DNA from: JACMLC01 sp963720235
GTDB lineage: Bacteria; Acidobacteriota; Blastocatellia; Pyrinomonadales; Pyrinomonadaceae
Assembly (NCBI GenBank): GCA_963720235.1
Contig: OY970389.1
Location: 744,001-808,000, forward strand
Direction: 5' to 3'
Length of the DNA stretch: 64,000 nt
Part shown: positions 35,354 to 41,805 of the stretch, one piece after another
Layout: each line of letters opens with the position of its first letter
Position numbering within the stretch: the first letter of the stretch is position 1
Position numbers and translations under genes: made by a program
The notes under the pieces: model-generated
The model's input: the letters and a program-made list of their open reading frames with translations, nothing else
Databases searched by the model: none
Told to the model about the DNA's origin: nothing

Positions 35354-36730
35354 ATGAGCAGGCAGGCCCAAGACAAACAGGTTCCGACCTCTTTTGAAGT
35401 CGAAAAAAGCGCGCTCGTCGCTCGCCTCAGCGAGATTCATTCGCTGACCGCAGAAATCGTTGACCTCTTCTACACACAGACCTTTTCGCCGCGCGCCATC
35501 AGCACGCCGCCAGATGTGTGCGCAGAGTTTTCGAGCATCCTGCGCAGACACTGGGAACTGTGCTGCATCGTCACATACCTGCGCGATGAAGATGAGCAGC
35601 TGCGCGAAATGGCTATCCACATAGACGAGAATGTGGACGAAGAGAAAGCGCGCGAGATGAGCCGCCTCTTCTCAAGCGTGGTCGAAGAAGAGAAGCGCGA
35701 GTTGCAGGTCTGGCTCGATGATGAGCACAATCATTCTGAAAACGAATCGCGCTTGCGCGAAGCTTTGCAGGAAGTCGGAGCGGGCGCGTGCATAGCCATT
35801 CCGATTCATGCTCAGGCGCGGCTCATCGGCGTGCTCGTCGCCGCGACAGTCAAGCCGGAACAACTGCGCGAAGCTTTAAATGGGATTCGTTTTGTCGCCG
35901 CGCCGATTGTCATCGCCATCGGCAACGCGAGTCGCGACGCGGCCATGCGCGAACAGCACCGTCGTATTGAGCAACTGGTCAAAGAGCTACAACAGCGCAG
36001 CCATGATTTGGAAGAAGCCAATCGAGAGTTGCGGCGCGTGGCGCATTATCGCTCTCTCTTTCTGGCGCGCATGTCGCACGAATTGCGCACGCCGCTCACT
36101 TCCATGCTCGGCTTTGCGGAGATACTTCTGGACCAGGAAACGCTGACCGATGCGCAGCGTCGCTTCTGCAACAAGATTCAGTCTTCCGGGATGCAGCTTC
36201 AAACGAGCCTCAACCAGCTTGTGGATTTATCAAGAATCGAAGCGGGGCAGATGGAGCTTTTCCTTCATGAATTTTCTCTGCGCGAAACGATGCGCGAATC
36301 GTGCGCGGCTGTGGCCCGTCTGGCCCAGAAGCAGGGCGTCAAGATTGATTGCGTCTCCGCCCCGGATCTCTCTTCCATAGTCTCTGACGAAGGCAAACTC
36401 CGGCAGGTGCTCTACAACTTTCTCGCGCATGCCATCAATCGCAGCCCCGAAGAATCTTCCGTCATCGTCCGCGCCGAAAAGAGAGTTCCGTGCCGCTTCT
36501 ATATCACGATTGAAGATTCGGGCGAGCGCATCGAAGATGTCTCGCACATCTTTGACCCTGTGAACATAGAAGCTCCGAGCGAGACCGCGACGAGCATGAA
36601 TGAGTTGGGACTCGTCATCGCGCATCGCCTGACGGATGTGCTCGGCGGAGCAATCAGCCTGGAAACTCCAGAGCCGCACGGCCTCAAAGTGACAATCGAA
36701 TTGCCCGCGCGTCCGACAGAGAATAAATAG
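35354..36730 (+). CDS. Soluble GAF-like histidine kinase
   Basis: 458 aa, no transmembrane segment. The N-terminal 190 residues resemble a GAF sensor; a coiled coil (about 198-232) leads to HisKA with H242 in MSHELRTPLTSMLGF. The HATPase domain has LYNFLAHAINRSP but its G1 box reads EDSGERIE, where DxGxG is usual, and the G2 box is weak. ATP binding may be reduced. There is no response regulator beside it, so it is an orphan. The 216-bp region upstream holds only an A/T-rich stretch and is the likely promoter. Confidence 0.82.
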   Translation: MSRQAQDKQVPTSFEVEKSALVARLSEIHSLTAEIVDLFYTQTFSPRAISTPPDVCAEFSSILRRHWELCCIVTYLRDEDEQLREMAIHIDENVDEEKAREMSRLFSSVVEEEKRELQVWLDDEHNHSENESRLREALQEVGAGACIAIPIHAQARLIGVLVAATVKPEQLREALNGIRFVAAPIVIAIGNASRDAAMREQHRRIEQLVKELQQRSHDLEEANRELRRVAHYRSLFLARMSHELRTPLTSMLGFAEILLDQETLTDAQRRFCNKIQSSGMQLQTSLNQLVDLSRIEAGQMELFLHEFSLRETMRESCAAVARLAQKQGVKIDCVSAPDLSSIVSDEGKLRQVLYNFLAHAINRSPEESSVIVRAEKRVPCRFYITIEDSGERIEDVSHIFDPVNIEAPSETATSMNELGLVIAHRLTDVLGGAISLETPEPHGLKVTIELPARPTENK

Positions 36731-36748
36731 AGAGAAGAAAAAGACGGG

Positions 36749-36873
36749 TTCCCGCAAAGGCGCAAAGGCGCAAAGAAAGCACGCAAGATAAATTGCCATT
36801 CAACTCTTTGCGTCTTCTCTTCTTTGCGCCTGTGCGCGAGATTCTTTCGTCAGCCGTTGTTCACTGAAATTTC
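36749..36873. repeat. Family A repeat, right arm split by the transposon
   Basis: Inner arms GTTCCCGCAAAGGCGCAAAG and TTTGCGCCTGTGCGCGAGA. The right outer arm begins TTGTTCACTGAAATTTC and continues across the 4.84-kb transposon at 41711 (GAAATTTCAAACTAAACCAC). Joining the halves recreates the arm seen intact at 57.48 kb. Confidence 0.8.
36866..36873. repeat. Left target-site duplication of the transposon
   Basis: GAAATTTC directly outside the left transposon end; the same eight bases follow the right end at 41711-41718. Confidence 0.85.
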
Positions 36874-36911
36874 GGTAGTGGGTCAGTTTGAAGTTTTAGA
36901 AAATGAAAAGT

Positions 36912-37157
36912 TCATATCTGCTTCTTTTGCTTTTTCTTAGCTTGGTCTTGAGCGTAGAGTTCTTGGAGTCTAGGGTTAGATGCGGCCTCTCGTATCATCT
37001 GACGTGCTTTCTCGTCGGCCTCATCGCCTAGTTGCCGCATTCTTGCCATTACCTGTTCTCGCTGTTCTACGGACAGACCAGCAAGAGCCTGAATACGTTC
37101 GCTTCTCGTGCCTTTTACTATTTTCTGAATAACAGCGTCCATTTCTTCGTTAGTCAT
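36912..37157 (-). CDS. Small helical charged protein (transposon passenger)
   Basis: 81 aa, rich in Glu, Lys, Arg and Gln, predicted all-helical, ending KKKQKKQ. I start at MTNEE (37157) since GGAGATAAAGAA precedes it; the frame runs on to 37214. It lies downstream of the TPR/Fis regulator on the same strand, 57 nt away, just inside the left transposon end. No family recognised. Confidence 0.55.
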   Translation of the reverse strand: MTNEEMDAVIQKIVKGTRSERIQALAGLSVEQREQVMARMRQLGDEADEKARQMIREAASNPRLQELYAQDQAKKKQKKQI

Positions 37158-37214
37158 TTCTTTATCTCCATAAAAGCGTTGGGGAATAATATACTTACAC
37201 AACTTCGGGTACAC

Positions 37215-38696
37215 TTACTTCTTCCGGCGCGGACGAGTCTTAGCAGGATTTCTCTCATGCAGCAAGTCTCTGTGACGGTTTTGCAGCGCGTTGGATAGCG
37301 TTTGATAGTTGATGCCGAGCAGTCGTGCGGCCTGTGTGATGCTTCCCTCTGATTGTCGAAGTGCTTGCCTGATTATCTCTCTTTCATAGTTGAGCATCAT
37401 TTCTTTGAGCGTGCCTTGCCTGCTTGTTTCCGGTTTCTCGCTTTCCGTCTGGTTACTACTGGCTGCGGTCAGCACTTGATTAGCGGCTTTGAGCAGGCGT
37501 TGCAAGGTCTGTGAGTGTTGAGAAGTGGAAAGCCAGTGATATGCACGTTGATAGACAGCCTGCATTTCTTCGATGGTCAGATGTTCGCTCAACTCTTCGA
37601 TAAGAGTTAAAGCCGCTAGTCCTGCATTATTGACCGCGCCGGAATGATGAGCCACTTCGATAGCGCGATAGAGATTAAGGCGTGAGTTTGCTTGATAGCC
37701 GAGACGCGCCAGAGCAACGCCGTGTGTGGTCAAGGCATCAGCTAACAAAGATTGCCTATCGCCTTCATCTAGCGCGCGGACTGCCGAGCGTGCCGCTTTC
37801 TCAGCTTCGCTGTATTCTCCCTGTGCGATAAAGACCCGCGCTCTTGTTTCGTCAACCTGTGCAACCGTTTCTTTGTCTTTCAGGTTAAGAAGGATGCGAC
37901 GGGCGCGAGACAGATGCTCCTGTGCTTCTTTATGCTTGCCTACTTTGTAATAGAGAAAGCCGAGATTGTTTTCCACATTGGCGCGATAGCGCGTGTGTCC
38001 GACCTGTTCAAAGTGATAAGCGGCTGCCGCATACTCGACAAAGGCGCGGTCTGTGTAATCTTCTCTCTGCTCTGATGCTCCTAAGTTGACCAGCACACCC
38101 GCTAGTGCGTCATGGTAGCTGCCTTTAAGGGTGTGGTTGTTTATCTTCTCAAACAGTGGCGCGGCCTTAGTCAAGATGCATAGTGAGTCGCTATAGCGAA
38201 GTGCCGACCATTCTACAATCGCGCTTCTCAGCACAGCCTTAGCTTTGAGTTCGCTATCTTTAGTAAGTCGCTCAATTACTTCTTCAAGGATGTCTCGCGC
38301 TTCTTCGTATCCGCCTTCTCGCCAGTAGCAATATGCTAGTTCTGTCCGCCCTTCCGACACCTTTTTTGCATATGAGAGTGACCGAAAGATGCGGATGCTT
38401 TCAGTGATGAGATTCTTTGCCTGCTCTTGTGCCTCTGTGGTCTGGTTACGACTGCCGAGCCAACCTGTGATTGTGCCTGCTCTTAAAAGAACTTCGGCGG
38501 CTGTGCTTCGCTCTAGCTCTTCAACCTGTGGCCGCTCTGTAGTTTCTCGCCAGAACTCACTTAATGCTTCACGCGCGCCTTCATAGTCGCCTACATTCTC
38601 TAACTCTTGAGCCACTTGGCAGCATAGCTCTGCCCGCGCGTCGCGGCTTAAAGATGGATTCTCAAGCTGCCGCATGAGTGAGGCAAGCATGGTCAT
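37215..38696 (-). CDS. TPR-repeat regulator with C-terminal Fis-type HTH
   Basis: 493 aa soluble protein. Residues 1 to about 385 are a tetratricopeptide superhelix (repeats visible at AYCYWREGGYEEARDILEEV, NLGFLYYKVGKHKEAQEHLS and ARVFIAQGEYSEAEKAARSA). A flexible stretch (400-420) leads to a Fis-like DNA-binding helix-turn-helix (about 433-470: QSEGSITQAARLLGINYQTL). The build recalls peptide-sensing TPR regulators of Gram-positive bacteria, although their HTH is N-terminal. A 65-aa secreted peptide is encoded divergently 151 bp away, with two inverted repeats in the shared promoter region. Its role as peptide-responsive regulator is inference. Confidence 0.82.
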   Translation of the reverse strand: MTMLASLMRQLENPSLSRDARAELCCQVAQELENVGDYEGAREALSEFWRETTERPQVEELERSTAAEVLLRAGTITGWLGSRNQTTEAQEQAKNLITESIRIFRSLSYAKKVSEGRTELAYCYWREGGYEEARDILEEVIERLTKDSELKAKAVLRSAIVEWSALRYSDSLCILTKAAPLFEKINNHTLKGSYHDALAGVLVNLGASEQREDYTDRAFVEYAAAAYHFEQVGHTRYRANVENNLGFLYYKVGKHKEAQEHLSRARRILLNLKDKETVAQVDETRARVFIAQGEYSEAEKAARSAVRALDEGDRQSLLADALTTHGVALARLGYQANSRLNLYRAIEVAHHSGAVNNAGLAALTLIEELSEHLTIEEMQAVYQRAYHWLSTSQHSQTLQRLLKAANQVLTAASSNQTESEKPETSRQGTLKEMMLNYEREIIRQALRQSEGSITQAARLLGINYQTLSNALQNRHRDLLHERNPAKTRPRRKK

Positions 38697-38761
38697 TGTG
38701 AGATGGCCTTTCGGGTGTGGAGTCAGTAAAGCCGCTCGCTATCTTATGCGCCGCTCAAAAG

Positions 38762-38783
38762 CCTTGCAAGAACTTTAGCAAGG
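38762..38783. promoter_or_regulatory. Inverted repeat in divergent promoter region
   Basis: CCTTGC and GCAAGG separated by 10 nt, within the 151-bp spacer between the TPR/Fis regulator and the secreted peptide. Candidate operator half-sites for a dimeric regulator. Confidence 0.35.
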
Positions 38784-38799
38784 TGTTCTATTCAACCCT

Positions 38800-38821
38800 G
38801 CATACAACTTTTGTTGTATGC
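38800..38821. promoter_or_regulatory. Perfect palindrome upstream of the peptide gene
   Basis: GCATACAAC-TTTT-GTTGTATGC: 9-bp perfect arms around TTTT, ending 12 nt before the AAGGAG of the small peptide gene. It could be the operator of the adjacent Fis-type regulator or a 5'-leader hairpin controlling translation of the peptide. Confidence 0.55.
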
Positions 38822-38847
38822 CACTTCACCACAAAGGAGATAGACAG

Positions 38848-39045
38848 ATGAAACAGCTTTTCCGATTATGCACCGGAGTCGTTTTGACGCTGGTGCTTAG
38901 TGTTTCCACGTTCGCAGGGCAAATACCCTGTGGTGGAATCGTTGAACCTCCGCCGCCGCCAGAGGGAAGAACGGCAGCGACCACAGAGCGCGTTATCACA
39001 GAAACAGCGATTACGCTCTTGCAACGGATAATGATAGGGTTCTAA
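38848..39045 (+). CDS. 65-aa secreted peptide precursor
   Basis: Start at ATG 38848, with AAGGAG 8 nt before it. A signal peptide (about 1-24) ends at the likely cleavage site TFAG|Q, leaving about 42 residues. The mature part has one cysteine, a proline run (PPPPP) and a hydrophobic C-terminus (ITLLQRIMIGF). It is too small to be an enzyme. Placed divergently to a TPR/Fis regulator and inside a transposon, it may be a signal or an exported regulator ligand. That role is inferred from layout, not from homology. Confidence 0.6.
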   Translation: MKQLFRLCTGVVLTLVLSVSTFAGQIPCGGIVEPPPPPEGRTAATTERVITETAITLLQRIMIGF

Positions 39046-39055
39046 ACGAAAGGGC

Positions 39056-39086
39056 TAGGCTGCCACTGTGCGGAAGTGGCAGCCTA
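39056..39086. terminator. Bidirectional hairpin terminator
   Basis: 12-bp perfect stem (TAGGCTGCCACT and complement) with a 7-nt loop, between the peptide gene (+) and the transposase stop (-). It has no T-run, so efficiency is uncertain. Confidence 0.6.
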
Positions 39087-39090
39087 GTTA

Positions 39091-39942
39091 CTATGCAACT
39101 TCACGCTGACCATAAGCCGGATTATCAATCAGAGCAACAATATCTTCAATTTCCCAAACCGTTTTAGATATTCCGGCTTCCATCGCTGGCGTGCATCTCA
39201 AGCTTTGATGGATTCTCACAAAGTTATAATACATATAATGCAACGCTATCGCATGCATGTGATTCTCTAGCTTCTTGCTAAAGCCGTTTGTTAGGCGAGT
39301 GAAGCGACGCATTGACATTCGCATGGTCAAGTTTTGACGCTCAACATAGGATGTTGAAATCATCGGCGGGAACGGGTCGCCAGAGATAACTTCGGAGCGA
39401 GTGCCGACGATGTTTGAAGGGCTGTATCTGACTTCTTCCTGTGAGTCTCCATAGAGCTTAATGAGCATTGCATAATCAATCTCACATCCGAACGCGCCCT
39501 CGACAGCTTCCAAGTAAGGACGAAAGCCATCAGTGGTTAGCATCACGCGATTCTTCAAACGTGATGCCAAGTCAGCGATGAACTCATTCGCGGCGTGAGC
39601 ATCGCGGCGGCCTACATGCCAGCAGGGAACTAACTTTGTATCCGCGTCAATCGCAACCCAAGTCCAAACGTCGCCATAACCCAAGATGCCTTGATGCTCT
39701 GGCGAAACATTCTTTTTCTTAGAATGGCAAAAGCTCCATATCTCATCACACTCTAAGCGACGGCAAGGCAAGTTACGCATAACTTCATCCTGATAGTTAG
39801 CGCATGCTTCGCCAACTTCTTCCAGCAGCTTAACAATCGTGTTCTTCGCAACGCCTGTCATGCGGACGGTTGCGCGAATGGAATTGCCTTCAACTAGAGC
39901 GGCGATAACTTGCGTGCGGCGTTCATTTGTTAGCTTGTTCAT
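39091..39942 (-). CDS. IS1-family transposase
   Basis: 283 aa. N-terminal HTH (about 10-45: SIRATVRMTGVAKNTIVKLL) with a C60/C65 pair before the catalytic core. A DDE triad is readable as D100 (AIDADTK), D138 (LTTDGFRPY) and E201 (SYVERQNLTMRM). It is close to the single-ORF IS1-family enzymes of the type found in archaea, cyanobacteria and many Gram-negatives; no frameshift is needed for expression. I start at MNKLT; the frame extends to 39978. It is intact and would act on the 19-bp ends at 36874 and 41710, though no ends are recognisable closer to the gene. Confidence 0.88.
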   Translation of the reverse strand: MNKLTNERRTQVIAALVEGNSIRATVRMTGVAKNTIVKLLEEVGEACANYQDEVMRNLPCRRLECDEIWSFCHSKKKNVSPEHQGILGYGDVWTWVAIDADTKLVPCWHVGRRDAHAANEFIADLASRLKNRVMLTTDGFRPYLEAVEGAFGCEIDYAMLIKLYGDSQEEVRYSPSNIVGTRSEVISGDPFPPMISTSYVERQNLTMRMSMRRFTRLTNGFSKKLENHMHAIALHYMYYNFVRIHQSLRCTPAMEAGISKTVWEIEDIVALIDNPAYGQREVA

Positions 39943-40017
39943 ACTGACCATTATGCTTGCGCGGGCAAGAAAAGTCAAGATAAAAATGCGTTAGGTAGCA
40001 GAAAAAAGTTGTGGTAT

Positions 40018-40057
40018 AAAGACACGTAGAGATACCGCGCGAGGTGCGCGTGTCTTT
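40018..40057 (-). terminator. Hairpin downstream of the tRNA-like sequence
   Basis: AAAGACACG pairs with CGTGTCTTT, with an inner CGCGC/GCGCG stem. Reading on the minus strand it is followed by a T-rich run (ACAACTTTTTTC), typical of an intrinsic terminator for a transcript coming from 40152. Confidence 0.5.
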
Positions 40058-40080
40058 AAAATTGACAACTAAGACAGATA

Positions 40081-40152
40081 TGGTGGAGCGGACGGGAATC
40101 GAACCCGCCGTCGAGGGTCTCAAATCGCCGACGCCACGCCAGTGGCCGCCCC
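40081..40152 (-). other. tRNA-like sequence with non-canonical D and anticodon arms
   Basis: 72 nt on the minus strand. A 7-bp acceptor stem (GGGGCGG/CCGCTCC, one G-U), a perfect T-arm (GCGGG-TTCGATT-CCCGT) and an encoded CCA are present. The D-position arm is CCAC-TGGC-GTGG with no GG in the loop. The third arm is CGTCG-15 nt-CGACG instead of a 7-nt anticodon loop. Linker residues 8-9 are absent. It is either a decayed tRNA or a structure mimicking the tRNA acceptor end. I could not assign an anticodon. Confidence 0.5.
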
Positions 40153-40162
40153 ATCATCAAGC

Positions 40163-40208
40163 AACGGCCAGAGGGATGTTCGCCAAAACACCTCCCCTCT
40201 GGCCGTTT
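40163..40208. terminator. Hairpin at the end of the hypothetical passenger gene
   Basis: AACGGCCAGAGGG pairs with CCCTCTGGCCGTT across a 19-nt loop, just after the stop at 40214 on the minus strand and just before the tRNA-like sequence. Confidence 0.45.
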
Positions 40209-40213
40209 CGCTT

Positions 40214-41095
40214 TTACTCTTTGCTTGCCTCTCTTTCCATTCCGCCTTTCGCCGTTAGCACCTCTGCGATGCCGTGAAAGAAAGCCGCAATGCGTTCTGG
40301 CTGCCAGCCTGAGAACTCGTTCATGTCAACCTTCACGGTCACGTTGAATTGAACCGCGCCGCCAGCCATTTGTGAATACGCCGTGTTGACACTGCTCCGT
40401 GCTGGCTGTACGTCACGATGCTGAGCGTCACGATGCTCTGGCTCGCTTGGCGGCGGCGGCGGGCCAGTCGGAGTAGAAGGCTGTCGCTCTCTGTTTGTAG
40501 TAGAGGCCGCGCTCCCTTTTTTCAATTCGTCTCCATCTCGCTGTACGATGCCCGACGCCTCTAAGTAATCAATCAGAACTTTTACTTGAGGCTTGCAGTC
40601 CGATGGAGCAGAGGCATATTGCGCCAGTGAAGTTAAAGCTTCACTTTCTTTCATTCTCCCGCCGCCGAAGCTAAGTTTCTTTAGAACTTCCTGAGCGAAC
40701 CACGTTCCGGCAATGAGCGGCGCGAGTTTGTGGCTAGCTGTGGTATCGGTAGAGTCCCACTCATAGGCATGAGCGAAGGCCAGCACTTCTGCTGACGGGA
40801 CAAAACCGCCTTCTATTCTTTGTATCAGCCCTGTGGCTTGAAAAAACGGGTTCGCTGTCGAGATTGTGTTAGCCGTTGTCTTGGCGACATCGGCCACTTC
40901 GATTGTCTTAGCTGGTTTGGCATTTTGCCCGCTTACTGCGGCGTATGCCCGTAACACTGCTAGTTGCTTGGCTAGTGTGATTTTACCGGATGGTAGAACC
41001 TGTGTTGGCTTGGGTTTTGCTACCTTCGTCGTTGCCGCCTCTGGCGGTGTCGGCGGTGGTGCTATTGGATGGACAGTCGCTTTTTCCTGAGACAT
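40214..41095 (-). CDS. Hypothetical protein with winged-helix-like core (transposon passenger)
   Basis: 293 aa. A Pro/Thr/Lys-rich start (1-35) leads to a helical core (about 40-190: VADVAKTTANTISTANPFF and GLIQRIEGGFVPSAEVLAFA) with the look of two winged-helix units, as in DUF5343-type proteins. A low-complexity linker (195-235) and a C-terminal block rich in beta residues (VQFNVTVKVDMNEF) follow. DNA binding is plausible; no catalytic motif seen. AGGAGG precedes the ATG. Similar proteins are known beside mobile genes, but I am not certain of the family. Confidence 0.6.
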   Translation of the reverse strand: MSQEKATVHPIAPPPTPPEAATTKVAKPKPTQVLPSGKITLAKQLAVLRAYAAVSGQNAKPAKTIEVADVAKTTANTISTANPFFQATGLIQRIEGGFVPSAEVLAFAHAYEWDSTDTTASHKLAPLIAGTWFAQEVLKKLSFGGGRMKESEALTSLAQYASAPSDCKPQVKVLIDYLEASGIVQRDGDELKKGSAASTTNRERQPSTPTGPPPPPSEPEHRDAQHRDVQPARSSVNTAYSQMAGGAVQFNVTVKVDMNEFSGWQPERIAAFFHGIAEVLTAKGGMEREASKE

Positions 41096-41222
41096 TTATA
41101 CACCTCCTCAGTAATAGATATGTTCGCCGAGCAAAATATAGCGCACTCGGCAATATCGGTCAAGAGGGATGTTGCCGCTCGCAAGGCTAATCTTGCTTAA
41201 ACCTTGCTTTAAAATCGCCTTG

Positions 41223-41354
41223 CTCACCTCACCTCACCTCACTAAGACCGATATGGTAAATTAAAGGTGTCCGCAAATAGCAGAAATCAAACAAGATAAG
41301 GGGTGTTATTTTTAAACTTTCCGCGTCGGTTTTAGTGAGGTGAGATGAGGTGAG
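41223..41354. repeat. Inverted repeat pair inside the transposon
   Basis: The left arm CTCACCTCACCTCACCTCAC...ACCGA is complementary to the right arm TCGG...GTGAGGTGAGATGAGGTGAG, 29 nt with 2 mismatches, around a 74-nt A/T-rich core. It could be a small MITE or a transcript-end hairpin; GTTTTTC follows on the + strand. Nothing else is seen in this 293-bp gap. Confidence 0.7.
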
Positions 41355-41388
41355 TTTTTCAGGGTCAAAAATCAGTGGTGAAAATAAA

Positions 41389-41634
41389 TTATTCAGAGGG
41401 CGACTTTTTTGACCAACGCGCTTCTGCGGCCTTCTTTGCAATGGCCTTGCGCTTTGTAGCAGAGAGTTTTTCCGCTCTAGCTTTGCCGCCTTTACTTGCG
41501 CCTAATCTTCCGAGCGCGACGGCTGCGGCGTTCTTTTCCGGCTGAGGCTCTAGGGTGCGCTCGCCTGTGGTAAGGTCGGCAATCATCTTGGCGCGTTCGT
41601 TTGGGTCGCGTGGTAAGCTTGTTGGTCGCTTCAT
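41389..41634 (-). CDS. Small basic KGGKARA-type protein
   Basis: 81 aa. The C-terminal half has GASKGGKARAEKLSA and AIAKKAAEARWSKK, a motif seen in many small, nucleic-acid-binding-like bacterial proteins, often on mobile DNA. I start at MKRPTS (41634); the open frame reaches 41670. It is the last gene before the right transposon end. Function unknown. Confidence 0.65.
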   Translation of the reverse strand: MKRPTSLPRDPNERAKMIADLTTGERTLEPQPEKNAAAVALGRLGASKGGKARAEKLSATKRKAIAKKAAEARWSKKSPSE

Positions 41635-41710
41635 GCATGCAAGTATGCGCGGCTCAATTCTGATAGTCAAGATATGAAGTTTTCATTTAAATTCAAACTG
41701 ACCCACTACC

Positions 41711-41718
41711 GAAATTTC
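41711..41718. repeat. Right target-site duplication of the transposon
   Basis: GAAATTTC immediately outside the right end, same orientation as 36866-36873. Confidence 0.85.
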
Positions 41719-41805
41719 AAACTAAACCACTCCCTTTATCCTTTATGTTATGATGCAAGACGGGTGAAGCTATGCCCAAACTTTCGCGGAGTCCTCTCTT
41801 AATCT

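Larger units (their letters stand above)
36874..41710. mobile_element. IS1-type transposon with passenger genes (4.84 kb)
   Basis: The ends are inverted and identical over 19 nt (GGTAGTGGGTCAGTTTGAA at 36874-36892, complement at 41692-41710), with looser similarity to about 45 nt (both continue to TTCATATCT). An 8-bp duplication flanks them, as IS1-family insertions usually produce. Inside are one IS1-family transposase, a TPR/Fis regulator with a divergent small secreted peptide, three other small or hypothetical genes and a tRNA-like sequence. The target is the arm of an older family A repeat, so the insertion is younger than that repeat. Confidence 0.82.

Noticed and set aside
39056..40060. 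A short, separate IS1 copy around the transposase
   Set aside because: No matching inverted ends or duplicated target could be found close to the transposase; the only good ends are at 36874 and 41710.
40081..40152. tmRNA (ssrA)
   Set aside because: No long insert, no tag ORF and the two halves of the tRNA domain are adjacent; the 5' GGTTTCGACGGG-type signature is missing.
40044..40277. 77-aa + strand frame containing ERTGIEPAV
   Set aside because: This peptide is the usual false translation opposite a tRNA 3' half; the real feature is the tRNA-like sequence.
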